Assembly: GCA_019752295.1 (NCBI GenBank)
Contig: JAIEMK010000026.1
Location: forward strand, 1-64,000
DNA: 64,000 bases
Origin: Chitinophagaceae bacterium
GTDB taxonomy: Bacteria; Bacteroidota; Bacteroidia; Chitinophagales; Chitinophagaceae
Direction of reading: 5' to 3'
In this document: positions 54,425 to 63,099 of the stretch, in pieces
Position numbering within the stretch: position 1 is the stretch's first letter
Layout of the letters: each line of letters starts with the position of its first letter
Position numbers and translations under genes: made by a program
Notes under the pieces: model-generated
Databases searched by the model: none
Told to the model about the DNA's origin: nothing
What the model saw: the letters and a program-made list of their open reading frames with translations, nothing else

Positions 54425-54451
54425 ACCAAGCGATCCAAATGAGGTGCTTTT
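54421..54451 (+). terminator. Terminator-like hairpin after the att-like repeat
   Basis: GCACC (54421-54425) pairs with GGTGC (54441-54445), followed by six T. The 5-bp stem with a 15-base loop is modest. Confidence 0.5.
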
Positions 54452-54658
54452 TTATGCCCACCAATTCTTTTGCATTTAGTAAGTAGCTCAATAAAAGCCC
54501 ACAAACATTAAAACACAAACGAGTTGCGTAAAGCCAACCATTTTAGAATGATTTACGAAGATTTTCTTTCATTAAATTATGCAAAAAGATAATGTATTTG
54601 GGTTAGGTTGCGTATATTCAATGTGTGCAAGGCTTTGGCAACACCCTAATACTTTACA

Positions 54659-55111
54659 ATGGCTAAACAAATAAAGACAAGAATTACCTGCGAAAATTTA
54701 GCACCATTGCTAAAGTTCGACGAAGAAATTGAGTCGGATACATTGAAAATTGCCATTTTCGCTAATAACGGAAGTGGCAAAACCTTTTTAAGTCGAATGT
54801 TTCGCTTAGCTGAAAAGGACTATATCGTCACTCCTGATGATAAAGGGAAACTCTCAACCGACAAGTTAATTTCCTTCGAAAAAAGCAAGTGTTCCTTTTC
54901 TTTAAAAATAACAGCTAAAGACAATACCGTTTCTGAGGATTTTACTGTAAACGTATCTAAAGGCAATATTCCAACAAAGCCAACAACAAAATATATTTAT
55001 CATTGTTTTAATCAAGATTATGTTGAAGAAAACATAAAAACACTTAGTTATGTGAAAGACCTTAGCAATGATTGTTTTTCGCTTACGGGTGTAAATTTTT
55101 CAGACCTATAA
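54659..55111 (+). pseudogene. Truncated AAA-family ATPase, N-terminal fragment
   Basis: This 150-residue frame holds the N-terminal part of an SMC/PrrC-like (AAA_13-type) ATPase. Walker A is present in IAIFANNGSGKTFLSRMF near residues 31-48, followed by beta-rich segments up to KYIYHCFNQDYVEENIKTL. The signature motif, Walker B and coiled coil, which would need several hundred more residues, are missing, and the next gene begins 10 bases later. Family members of full length occur in anticodon-nuclease and other defence systems. I read this as a remnant, though a short stand-alone product is possible. Confidence 0.6.
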
Positions 55112-55121
55112 AATAAAAATC

Positions 55122-55397
55122 ATGTCAATAGATACGGGCGATTTAACCGACAAAACATACGAGGCTATTATGATAGAAGCCGAACGTTTTGACCATAATT
55201 TAACCTTGCAATTTGGATTACTATCTTATGAATGCCAAGATGAAGCTAATTTTATAAAAAAGGCGAATAAGTTAATTAAAGAAATGCTTACCTATGATGA
55301 AGTTGATATGGATGATATGTTTTTTGGCGAGCCTCCTGTAAAAAAAGAGTTTCATATTGCACTCAATAAAATTTTAACTAATATATCAGAGTTGTAA
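55122..55397 (+). CDS. Small hypothetical acidic protein
   Basis: This 91-residue soluble protein is acidic and helical (MSIDTGDLTDKTYEAIMIEA; KKANKLIKEMLTYDEVDMDD). I do not know its function. It is separated by 2 bases from the next gene, and the pair looks like a unit. Bases are AT-rich compared with the housekeeping genes, as in the rest of this accessory region. Confidence 0.65.
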   Translation: MSIDTGDLTDKTYEAIMIEAERFDHNLTLQFGLLSYECQDEANFIKKANKLIKEMLTYDEVDMDDMFFGEPPVKKEFHIALNKILTNISEL

Positions 55398-55399
55398 AA

Positions 55400-55809
55400 A
55401 TGGCAAAAAAATATATTAGGATACCAAGCCCAGCGAAGGCAAAAAAGCAAAAAAATACAGACGAACAAAAACATGAATTGAGCCTGTTTTTTGAACCGCT
55501 TATACTTCAATTTAAAAAGGAATTACAGAAAATAAAACCAAATAAAAAATTCAATTATGTGGTTGATATATATACCAAATGGTATCAAACCTATTTTTAT
55601 TTCTGTAAAAAATATAAATCCGAAAGTGAAAACAGAATTGCTGATGAATTTGAAACTAAATTTGTGAGATTGGAATTTATTTCTGAAAATAATTTCAACT
55701 TCTCTTACTTCAGACATACGGACAATGGCATTTGGTAAACGAAAATATTACTCTTGAAGATTCTTTGGAAATGATAATTGGCAATTCTAATTTTCGACCA
55801 ATGTTATAA
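55400..55809 (+). pseudogene. Frameshifted small hypothetical gene
   Basis: The intact frame gives 112 residues (MAKKYIRIPSPAKAKKQKNT... to SYFRHTDNGIW) and stops at 55738. Reading on in the next frame gives GQWHLVNENITLEDSLEMII and then GNSNFRPML before a stop at 55807-55809. Adding a single G at 55720-55721 joins FRHT to GQWHLVNENIT and restores about 136 residues, which look like one continuous protein. The gene is therefore either freshly broken by a one-base deletion or carries a sequencing error. It is paired with the 91-residue gene before it. Confidence 0.7.
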
Positions 55810-55861
55810 TATAGTAGATTCAAACAATCTAATTCAATTATCACATGAAATTATTTAACCA

Positions 55862-57190
55862 ATGCCCGAACAGCAAAACATAGAATACAAACAAAGTTGG
55901 CACGATGACTACCTGAAATGGGTTTGTGGTTTTGCCAATGCCCAAGGCGGGGTTATTTTTATCGGCAAAGACGATGATGGAAAAATTGTTGGCGTTGATG
56001 ATTCTAAAAAATTGATGGAAGATTTGCCCAACAAAATTAGAAACACAATGGGTATTTCTGTCGAAGTAAATTTACAAGAAGAAAAGGGGAAATATTTTAT
56101 TGAAATTATAACACATCCTTACTCTGTTCCTATTTCGATAAGAGGAAGATATTATTACCGAAGCGGAAGCACGAAACAAGAATTAACAGGAACTTCATTG
56201 AACGAATTCCTATTGAGAAAATCGGGCAAAACTTGGGACGATGTTGTAGAGCCTAGAGCAACCTTCGCAGACATTGACGAAAAAACGGTTGCCATATTTT
56301 TACAAGCATCTGAAAATGCAGGTCGCTTGCCTGAAAATAAAGGCTTAATCATTCCTGAATTATTTGAAAAATTAAGACTTACCGAAAACGGTCAGTTAAA
56401 ACGAGCTGCACTCGTTTTATTCGGAAAAGAACCCGCTAAATTTTATCCAAACACCTTTGTAAAAATTGGTCGCTTCGGAAAAGCTGATGCCGATCTTAAA
56501 TTTCAGGAAACCGAAGAAGCCAATTTGATTTTATTGCTTCGAGCAGTTTTAAATCAACTCAATCATAAATTTCTGACAAGACCAGTGGAATTTGAAGGAA
56601 TGAATAGAATTGAAAAGAGTGAATACCCTACTGCTGCCCTGCGTGAAATTATTTTAAATGCTCTTGTGCATCGCAACTATATGGGATCACCAACTCAAAT
56701 AAGGGTTTATGATAACAAGATTAATTTTTGGAATGAAGGAACACTTCCCGAAGGGCTAACATTTGAAGCTTTAAAAGGATTTCATACTTCACGACCAAGA
56801 AATGTATTAATTGCAGATGTTTGTTTTAAAGGAGGATTTATTGATTCGTGGGGACGAGGAACGTTAAAAATTTACGATGCTTGCAAAGAAGCGGAATTAC
56901 CCGAACCTGAAATAAAAGAATTTCAAGGTGGTTTTTTGGTAACGCTTTTCAAAGACAATTTAACGGAAGACCAATTAGCAAAACTTGGACTGAATGACCG
57001 ACAATTAAAAGCAGTGAATTTTGTGAAGGAGAAAGGAAAAATTACGAATAAAGAATATCAGGAATTAAACGACTGTTCGAGAAATACTGCAAGTAACGAC
57101 CTTGGAGATTTAGTTCAGAAGAATATTCTTGTTGGTAGTGATGTTAAGGGAGCTGGGGCATTTTATCAGCTAAAATCAATTGCACATTAA
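55862..57190 (+). CDS. AlbA/Schlafen-like DNA-binding and ATPase-fold regulator
   Basis: This 442-residue protein has an N-terminal AlbA_2 (Schlafen-type) domain (NIEYKQSWHDDYLKWVCGFA, GGVIFIGKDDDGKIVGVDD, SGSTKQELTG). A GHKL-like ATP-binding part follows (ALREIILNALVHRNYMGSPT, IRVYDNKINFWNEGTLPEGL, DSWGRGTLKIYDAC), and the protein ends in a winged-helix module (about residues 385-442, KGKITNKEYQELNDCSRNTA). Such proteins are often annotated as RecG-like helicase-related or transcriptional regulators and are frequent in mobile or defence regions. A phased TTGCAC array begins at its stop codon and may be its target. Confidence 0.85.
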   Translation: MPEQQNIEYKQSWHDDYLKWVCGFANAQGGVIFIGKDDDGKIVGVDDSKKLMEDLPNKIRNTMGISVEVNLQEEKGKYFIEIITHPYSVPISIRGRYYYRSGSTKQELTGTSLNEFLLRKSGKTWDDVVEPRATFADIDEKTVAIFLQASENAGRLPENKGLIIPELFEKLRLTENGQLKRAALVLFGKEPAKFYPNTFVKIGRFGKADADLKFQETEEANLILLLRAVLNQLNHKFLTRPVEFEGMNRIEKSEYPTAALREIILNALVHRNYMGSPTQIRVYDNKINFWNEGTLPEGLTFEALKGFHTSRPRNVLIADVCFKGGFIDSWGRGTLKIYDACKEAELPEPEIKEFQGGFLVTLFKDNLTEDQLAKLGLNDRQLKAVNFVKEKGKITNKEYQELNDCSRNTASNDLGDLVQKNILVGSDVKGAGAFYQLKSIAH

Positions 57191-57237
57191 TTGCACAAAT
57201 TGCACATTGATTGCACAATAATTGCTTCAATTGCACC
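57181..57237. repeat. Six helically phased TTGCAC sites
   Basis: TGCAC (once TGCTT) starts at 57181, 57192, 57201, 57212, 57223 and 57232, always preceded by T or AT. Spacings are 11, 9, 11, 11 and 9 bases, averaging about one helical turn. The first site overlaps the last codons of the AlbA-type gene. Confidence 0.75.
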
Positions 57238-57658
57238 ATAGAGTATTTAGAAAACTTGAGAAAATGGCGGATATAATGAAGTTTTGGCTGATATATGGCG
57301 GATAAATTAATGGGCTCAAAGGGCTCACAATGGACTCAAAAAGGACTACAACAACTCGACAGACAGAACGCCATCTGGTGCAAAACGTTAGCAATTTCCA
57401 TATGAAGACACTGCAATATGAAAAATCTTACAAATTATTAGTACGTCTTTACCATTAATCATGACAAGAAACATTCAAGAAGAATCCAAAATAAAGTTTG
57501 GAATACAATAAATATGCAGCTCGACAAAACAAAATGGGTCAGTTTGCATCTCAACAAAAGTCTTAATACTCTGTAAAACAAAACCTACAGCCCTGTAAGT
57601 TTCACGGAAGAAAATCCCTCCGAAAAAATCCTTAACTTAAACCCATAAACCTCGCCAT
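57191..57658. other. Non-coding spacer with several short direct repeats
   Basis: Besides the TTGCAC sites, ATGGCGGATA occurs at 57264-57273 and 57295-57304, and GG(G/A)CTCA-type units start at 57313, 57322, 57332 and 57343. No coding frame is supported between the AlbA-type gene and the esterase. The right half (57350-57658) shows nothing I can name. Confidence 0.55.
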
Positions 57659-58840
57659 ATGCTTATCAAAATCTCAAAACTCCTCCTTCTCACAACTGCG
57701 TTCATTTCCACCCATCTCTTCGCGCAAGAAATTGGTCAAAACGAACGCATCATTTCACCTGAAATCAGCGCCAATAATGAAGTAACTTTTCGCATCAAAG
57801 CGCCGGGAGCTAATTCTGTGAAACTATCTGGCAACTGGATGCCTAGTTCGCCGCAGGGGCAGCGCCAATTGGTTGATCTTGTGAAAGGAGCGAAGGGGAT
57901 TTGGTCTGTTAAAGTGCCGGCTCTGGCGCCGGAATTGTATGGATATAGTTTTGTGATTGATAGCGTTACTACCCTCGATCCTGCCAATTTAAAAGTGGCT
58001 CGCGATGGAACTTTCAGAACTGAAAATATGCTCTATATCCCTGGTGCTGCATCAGATTTGTATTGGGCCAAAGAAGGTCCGAAAGGTACCGTGCAAACGA
58101 TCTGGTATCAATCACCCACATTGAATTTAACCAGAAGAATGATCGTGTATACACCTCCGGGTTATAATACATCCAAAGACAATTATCCCGTACTCTATTT
58201 ATTACACGGTGGCGGCGGCGATGAAGAAGCTTGGCCAACCCTGGGTGTGGCTCCAAATATTTTAGATAACCTCATCAATAGCGGAAAAGCAAAACCCATG
58301 ATCGTAGTGATGACCAATGGCAATCCCGGTCAGGCTGCTGCTTTAACGGTGAGTCCGCCTATTAAAGTAGACATTCAAACTCCTGCAGGCATGGCTAGCA
58401 TGTTGTTCGAAAAAAGTCTGGTTAAAGATGTAATCCCCTATATCGAAGCCAATTTCAGGGTAAAGAAAAATAAGGAAAGCAGGGCCGTAACCGGATTAAG
58501 TATGGGTGGTTTACAAACCCAGAATCTTAGCTTTGAAAACCCTAACCTCTTTCAATACATCGGTGTGATGAGTATGGGATTTGCAGACCTCAGCCGCTTC
58601 GGCATCAAGGTAGACACTTCTAAAAGAGCGCAGCAAATTCAGGATTTGAAAAAAGCAAAACCAGCTTTATACTGGATCGCAGTGGGTAAAGACGATTTCT
58701 TGTACGAAAGTGTGGTAAAAATGCGTAAGGATTTGGATGCACAACAATTTAAATATACCTATCGCGAAAGCGCCGGCGGACATACCTGGACAAACTGGCG
58801 CGTCTATCTTTCTGAGTTTGCTACGATGATATTTAAATAA
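57659..58840 (+). CDS. Secreted CE1-like esterase with CBM48-like N-domain
   Basis: This 393-residue protein has a signal peptide (LLLLTTAFISTHLFAQ) and a CBM48/Ig-like domain (ISANNEVTFRIKAPGANSVK, GNWMP, about residues 38-130). An esterase-D-type alpha/beta-hydrolase follows: YPVLYLLHGGGGDEEAWPT, the nucleophile elbow TGLSMGGLQTQ with Ser near 283, and the catalytic His in SAGGHTWTNWR. The order suits feruloyl/acetyl-xylan esterase or enterochelin-esterase relatives. It is GC-richer than its accessory neighbours and may belong to the core genome. Confidence 0.85.
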   Translation: MLIKISKLLLLTTAFISTHLFAQEIGQNERIISPEISANNEVTFRIKAPGANSVKLSGNWMPSSPQGQRQLVDLVKGAKGIWSVKVPALAPELYGYSFVIDSVTTLDPANLKVARDGTFRTENMLYIPGAASDLYWAKEGPKGTVQTIWYQSPTLNLTRRMIVYTPPGYNTSKDNYPVLYLLHGGGGDEEAWPTLGVAPNILDNLINSGKAKPMIVVMTNGNPGQAAALTVSPPIKVDIQTPAGMASMLFEKSLVKDVIPYIEANFRVKKNKESRAVTGLSMGGLQTQNLSFENPNLFQYIGVMSMGFADLSRFGIKVDTSKRAQQIQDLKKAKPALYWIAVGKDDFLYESVVKMRKDLDAQQFKYTYRESAGGHTWTNWRVYLSEFATMIFK

Positions 58841-58955
58841 GAATTAGTCTGCCTAAAATCTTTTCAGTCAAACTTATAAAAAATATTCATTATTTTAATG
58901 ATAGTGATTTTAAAAGGACTTTTATTGAGAAGCCCTCATTAAATAAATAGTGCTA

Positions 58956-60218
58956 ATGGAAAAGGTAAATGCAATTAAGCTTTTTGAAGAGAAGCAAATC
59001 AGATCTGAGTGGAATGATGTTGTTGAGGAGTGGTATTTTTCCTTAGTTGATGTAATTGAAGTGCTTACTGAAAGTGCAAATCCTACCGATTACTTAAAAA
59101 AATTACGAAAAAGAGATTTAATATTAGGAGAGTACATAGGGACAAATTGTCCCCAGGTAACAATGCTCACTGAAACTGGAAAACAGCGGAGAACACTGGC
59201 TGCAAATACTGAACAGCTTTTTCGAATTATACAATCCATTCCTTCAAAAAAAGCTGAGCCTTTTAAATTGTGGTTAGCCCAAATTGCCAAAATTCGTTTA
59301 GACCAATTGGAAGATCCAGAATTGTCTATTGAGCAGGCAATGACAGATTATAAACGCTTAGGATACTCCGATAATTGGATCAATCAAAGATTAAAAAGTT
59401 TAGAAATCCGTAAGAGTTTAACAGATGAGTGGAAACGTCTTGGATTACAGGAAGGAGTTTCATTTGCTGTTTTAACCGATATTATTTATAAAACATGGGC
59501 AGACAAAACCAACAAAGAATATAAACAGTTCAAAGGGTTAAAAAAGGAAAATCTCAGAGACAATATGACGAATAAAGAACTTGTATTGAGTATGCTTGCT
59601 GAAATATCAACTAAGGAAATTTCAGAATCAACCAATCCGGAATCATTTCCGGAACACAAAGATGTGGCAAAGAGGGGAGGCAATAGTGCAAAAGAAGCTC
59701 GCTTGCGTTTAGAAGAAGAAACAGGTAAAAAGGTGATTAGTCCACTAAACGCAAAAAGCATGCGGGCTATTGAAAACAAAAAAAATAACAATTTGGATAT
59801 TAAAGAACAAATAAAAAAGTATACCGACAGCCTTCTCGAACCAAAACGTTCTGAAATTGAAGAGTTGCATAATCATATACTTCAATTATTACCCAACAGC
59901 AAATTGTGGTTTTTAGACGGCAAGGATGATACTGGTAAAATTGTTTCTAACCCCAATATTGGATATGGACTTCGTACAATAAAATATGCCGACGGAAAAA
60001 CCAAAGCGTTTTTTCAAATTGGGATTAGTGCAAACACTACAGGAATCTCGGTTTATATTATGGGTATTGAGGATAAAAAATATTTGCCAGAAACTTACGG
60101 AAAAACTATAGGTAAGGCAACTGTAACAGGCTATTGTATTAAGTTCAAAACGCTTAAAGATATTAATATGAATACGCTTGATGAAGCAATTCAAGACGGT
60201 GTTGAACTTACCAAATAA
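58956..60218 (+). CDS. BRO-N antirepressor-like protein fused to a DUF1801-like domain
   Basis: This 420-residue protein starts at ATG 58956 (MEKVNAIKLFEEKQIRSEWN). The N-terminal 280 residues follow the BRO-N/phage-antirepressor pattern (WNDVVEEWYFSLVDVIEVLT, TEQLFRIIQSIPSKKAEPFK, LWLAQIAKIRLDQLEDPELS) and the usual DinD-like tail (GGNSAKEARLRLEEETGKKV, SPLNAKSMRAIENKK). The last 130 residues (KYTDSLLEPKRSEIEELHNH, GYGLRTIKYADGKTKAFFQI) look like a DUF1801 domain added on. BRO-N proteins act in phage regulation or DNA-damage responses. The fusion is unusual. Confidence 0.75.
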   Translation: MEKVNAIKLFEEKQIRSEWNDVVEEWYFSLVDVIEVLTESANPTDYLKKLRKRDLILGEYIGTNCPQVTMLTETGKQRRTLAANTEQLFRIIQSIPSKKAEPFKLWLAQIAKIRLDQLEDPELSIEQAMTDYKRLGYSDNWINQRLKSLEIRKSLTDEWKRLGLQEGVSFAVLTDIIYKTWADKTNKEYKQFKGLKKENLRDNMTNKELVLSMLAEISTKEISESTNPESFPEHKDVAKRGGNSAKEARLRLEEETGKKVISPLNAKSMRAIENKKNNNLDIKEQIKKYTDSLLEPKRSEIEELHNHILQLLPNSKLWFLDGKDDTGKIVSNPNIGYGLRTIKYADGKTKAFFQIGISANTTGISVYIMGIEDKKYLPETYGKTIGKATVTGYCIKFKTLKDINMNTLDEAIQDGVELTK

Positions 60219-60257
60219 AGAAAGAGAATGCAGATTTTAATCAAATGATAATTCAAT

Positions 60258-60980
60258 ATGAAAATAGTATTGGTAACAGGTGCAAACAAAGGAATCGGAT
60301 TTGAAACCGCAAAACAATTAGCAGAACTTGGACATTACGTTTATCTTGGTTGCAGAGATATAACTTTGGGAACACTTGCAGTGAATAGTCTGCACAACCT
60401 TGGATTAACAAACACCGAATTTATTCTTATTGACGTTACAAACTTGGAAACAATTGTACTAGCAAGAAAAACAATTGAAACAAAATTTAAACGACTTGAC
60501 ATATTAGTAAATAACGCAGGCATTTTAGGAAAGACTCCACAACCAGCAGCAACTTTTTCAGTTGACGAAATCAGGAGAATATTTGACACTAACTTCTTCG
60601 GGACAATTCAAGTAACGCAAGAATTTATTCCACTTCTTCAAAAGTCGGAAGAAGGACGAATAGTAAATGTTACAAGTGGTCTTTCATCGTTGACATTGCA
60701 CAACGACCCCACTTGGAAATATTATCCTTTTAAATCTGGGGGATATAGCGTTTCAAAGACAGCATTAAATGCTTACACAGTAATGCTAGCATTTGATTTA
60801 AAGGATACAAACATTAAAGTAAATGTTATTGACCCGGGATATACAGCAACAGATTTCAACAACTATCGTGGAAATAGGAACCCAGAAAATTCTGCGAATG
60901 TAATTGTGAAATATGCAACAATAAAAGATTCACAAACAGGAAAATTATTTGATGAAGAAGGAAATGAAATGCCTTGGTAA
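60258..60980 (+). CDS. Short-chain dehydrogenase/reductase
   Basis: This 240-residue NAD(P)-dependent oxidoreductase has the classical SDR pattern: TGANKGIGFETAK at residues 7-19, NNAG near 90, a catalytic Ser in VNVTSGLSSL and the YSVSK motif near 169. The substrate is unknown. It resembles the carbonyl-reductase-like SDRs common in accessory regions. It lies between the BRO-type gene and an FMN reductase, in an AT-rich stretch without a strong promoter of its own. Confidence 0.9.
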   Translation: MKIVLVTGANKGIGFETAKQLAELGHYVYLGCRDITLGTLAVNSLHNLGLTNTEFILIDVTNLETIVLARKTIETKFKRLDILVNNAGILGKTPQPAATFSVDEIRRIFDTNFFGTIQVTQEFIPLLQKSEEGRIVNVTSGLSSLTLHNDPTWKYYPFKSGGYSVSKTALNAYTVMLAFDLKDTNIKVNVIDPGYTATDFNNYRGNRNPENSANVIVKYATIKDSQTGKLFDEEGNEMPW

Positions 60981-61063
60981 ATCAATTTAAATACGAACAC
61001 TAGCCCATAACAGCCTGACGTTAGTGGCAAGCGAAGCGAACCCAACAAAGACAAGACAAAATA

Positions 61064-61600
61064 ATGACTGATAAGAAAAATATTTTTGCGATTATTGGAA
61101 GTGCAAGTTCAGATTCTTCAAACTTAAAGATTGTTAAAAAAATTGCAAGTTTGACAACTGATAAATTTAACTTGACAATGTTTAACGACTTAAAATCACT
61201 TCCTCATTTTGACCCTGAACTATCAGCCAACAATCCACCAAAACAAATTATTGAATTCAGAAATAACATTGAACAAGCAGATGGAATAATTATTTGCACA
61301 CCAGAATATGTATTTAGTATTCCAAGTGGACTTAAAAATGCAATAGAATGGTGTATTGCAACAACCATATTTTCTGAAAAGCCAATTGGACTTATAACAG
61401 CTTCGGCAGGTGGACAAAATGGACACGAAGAATTACAGCTTATAATGAAAACTGCAATGACTAAATTTACAGCAGAAACGACATTGCTAATTCAAGGTGT
61501 GAAAGGGAAATTTGATGCCGAAGACAACTTGATTGACACAGAAACAACAGAAAAACTTAAAGTATTTATTACTGAATTTGAGAAATTAGTAAGAGGATGA
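61064..61600 (+). CDS. NAD(P)H-dependent FMN reductase
   Basis: This 178-residue flavodoxin-fold protein has the family pattern IIGSASSDSSNLKIVKKIA at the N-terminus, the FMN-binding ICTPEYVFSIPSGLKNAIEW near residues 76-95 and LITASAGGQNGHEELQ. Such enzymes reduce FMN or quinones. It follows the SDR gene by 83 bases in the same direction, so a shared detoxification role is possible but not shown. Confidence 0.88.
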   Translation: MTDKKNIFAIIGSASSDSSNLKIVKKIASLTTDKFNLTMFNDLKSLPHFDPELSANNPPKQIIEFRNNIEQADGIIICTPEYVFSIPSGLKNAIEWCIATTIFSEKPIGLITASAGGQNGHEELQLIMKTAMTKFTAETTLLIQGVKGKFDAEDNLIDTETTEKLKVFITEFEKLVRG

Positions 61601-61725
61601 TATTTATAACTCAACTTCAAATTTCAAACTTCGGACCCCAATTCGACATTAGTTCCAGATCGTCCACAACTTGAATTTTTAATTGATTCGATTCATGGTT
61701 AATTTTATTCATTAAATCTTTTGAG
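61601..61725. other. Non-coding spacer before the decayed gene
   Basis: No supported frame is seen. The stretch could be part of the decayed region that follows. Confidence 0.4.
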
Positions 61726-62097
61726 ATGGATATCCGGTTAAGTGACGACAGCGAGTACATGCAATGGTTGCAGGAAGTAAAAGAAAAGATCCGCAATTGG
61801 ATTTGACTGGAACTGAGCTGGTTACAACAAGTCCACAGGCTGTAGACCAAAATCCGGCAGGGTTTCCTGATTTGTAAAACTGCTGACGAAGTGATCGTGG
61901 AATATTCGTTGCGGTCTAAAACAAAACCGACAGCAAAAACCAGTGGAGGAAAAACTGGGTAGGCTCAGGCAGATCATTTCCCGCATCTGCGTGGATTTAT
62001 GAAAGGAGGTTTGGAAGCATTTGATGTTTACCTGAATATCGAGGCAAACCTTGATCAGTACCGATCTAACAGATACGGTGTTGAACTAACAAAATAA
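61726..62097 (+). pseudogene. Decayed DUF1016-like gene fragments
   Basis: ATG 61726 opens 26 codons (SDDSEYMQWLQEVKEKIRN) that resemble the N-terminus of DUF1016 proteins, then a stop. From 61861 another frame reads GFLICKTADEVIVEYSLRSK, which matches the C-terminal YhcG segment (compare NPTIGILLCANKNDAVVKF in the intact gene at 27.8 kb). After an in-frame TAG at 61960, the same frame runs on for 44 codons (FMKGGLEAFDVYLNIEANLD, ending RYGVELTK) of unknown origin to a stop at 62095. The middle of the gene is missing. Confidence 0.6.
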
Positions 62098-62130
62098 ATT
62101 TGTAGTTTACTGAATACTTAAAGCTTCCTT

Positions 62131-63099
62131 ATGAAAAAATATATCGTTACAATTCTCCTTTCAGCATTTGCCAGCTTCGCATTTGCGCAGTCTGAAAAAA
62201 TAGCCTACAAATCAGTAGCAGATTCATTTGAGAAAAACTATAATGCCGAAAATTACGATGCCATTTTTTTAAGTTTCGCAACTGTTATGCAAAATGCTTT
62301 GCCACACGACAAAACAATTGAACTATTAACCGGGCTAAAATCACAGGCAGGAAAAATCACTAAAAGAGCTTTCGTCAAATATGAACAGTCTTACGCTTCT
62401 TATAAAACAAACTTTGAAAGGGCCTTATTTGCTTTAAACATTTCAATAGACAATGAGTCGAAAATAAATGGATTGTTTATTAAGCCATTCAAGGAAAGTA
62501 ATTTGCCGAAGATCACGCGTAACCAAACGAAATTGATCCTTCCATTTAAAGAGGAGTGGACCGTAATCTGGGGTGGCGACACCAAAGAATTAAATTACCA
62601 TGTGGAGAGCGAAGCCCAAAAAAATGCATTTGATATTGTAATTAAAAACGATAAAGGTGTTTCCTTTAAAACAGATGGAAAACTTAATGTAGATTTCTAT
62701 GCTTTTGGTAAGGATTTATTGGCACCCTGTGATGGTGAAGTTGTTTTGGTTGTGGATGGCGTTAAAGACAATCAGCCAGGAACTTTAAATCCCGTGTATG
62801 TGCCTGGAAATACTGTGATCGTTAAAACAGCAAACAATGAGTATTTGTTTTTTGCACATTTCAAACAACATTCTATTGTAGTGAAACAAGGCCAAATTGT
62901 AAAGCAGGGTCAACTCCTCGGACTTTGTGGAAATTCAGGAAATTCATCCGAGCCACACTTGCATTTTCACATTCAAAATGTAGAAGACATGAATGCCGCA
63001 ACGGGCGTAAAATGTTATTTCGATAATATACTGGTGAATGGTGAAACAAAAACGGATTATTCTCCAATTCAAAACGAGAAGATCAGCAATAAAAAATAA
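62131..63099 (+). CDS. Secreted M23 metallopeptidase with DUF3887-like N-domain
   Basis: This 322-residue protein has a signal peptide ([16 protein letters not shown]), a DUF3887-like domain to about residue 110 and a LytM/M23 domain. Motifs are [15 protein letters not shown] near 160 (first metal-site region), [15 protein letters not shown] and [17 protein letters not shown] near 270-286, which supplies the HxH pair. M23 enzymes cut peptide bridges of peptidoglycan. The last base of its stop codon is the first base of the next ATG, so translation is coupled to the DUF2200 gene. Confidence 0.88.
   Translation: MKKYIVTILLSAFASFAFAQSEKIAYKSVADSFEKNYNAENYDAIFLSFATVMQNALPHDKTIELLTGLKSQAGKITKRAFVKYEQSYASYKTNFERALFALNISIDNESKINGLFIKPFKESNLPKITRNQTKLILPFKEEWTVIWGGDTKELNYHVESEAQKNAFDIVIKNDKGVSFKTDGKLNVDFYAFGKDLLAPCDGEVVLVVDGVKDNQPGTLNPVYVPGNTVIVKTANNEYLFFAHFKQHSIVVKQGQIVKQGQLLGLCGNSGNSSEPHLHFHIQNVEDMNAATGVKCYFDNILVNGETKTDYSPIQNEKISNKK

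Noticed and set aside
54208..54504. Minus-strand frames over tRNA-Leu and the hairpins
   Set aside because: They read across the tRNA and the structured repeats, with arginine-rich low-complexity products and no start signal.
58956..60218. Prophage remnant
   Set aside because: A BRO-N protein alone is not evidence of a prophage. No capsid, terminase, integrase or lysis gene is present.
61000..61035. Integron attC-like site (CCCATAACAGCCTGACGTTAGTGG)
   Set aside because: The core motifs RYYYAAC and GTTRRRY are not matched, the arms do not pair well, and no integron integrase is visible.
61617..61850. 77-residue minus-strand frame
   Set aside because: It has no recognisable features and lies opposite the decayed DUF1016 pieces, which explain the bases better.
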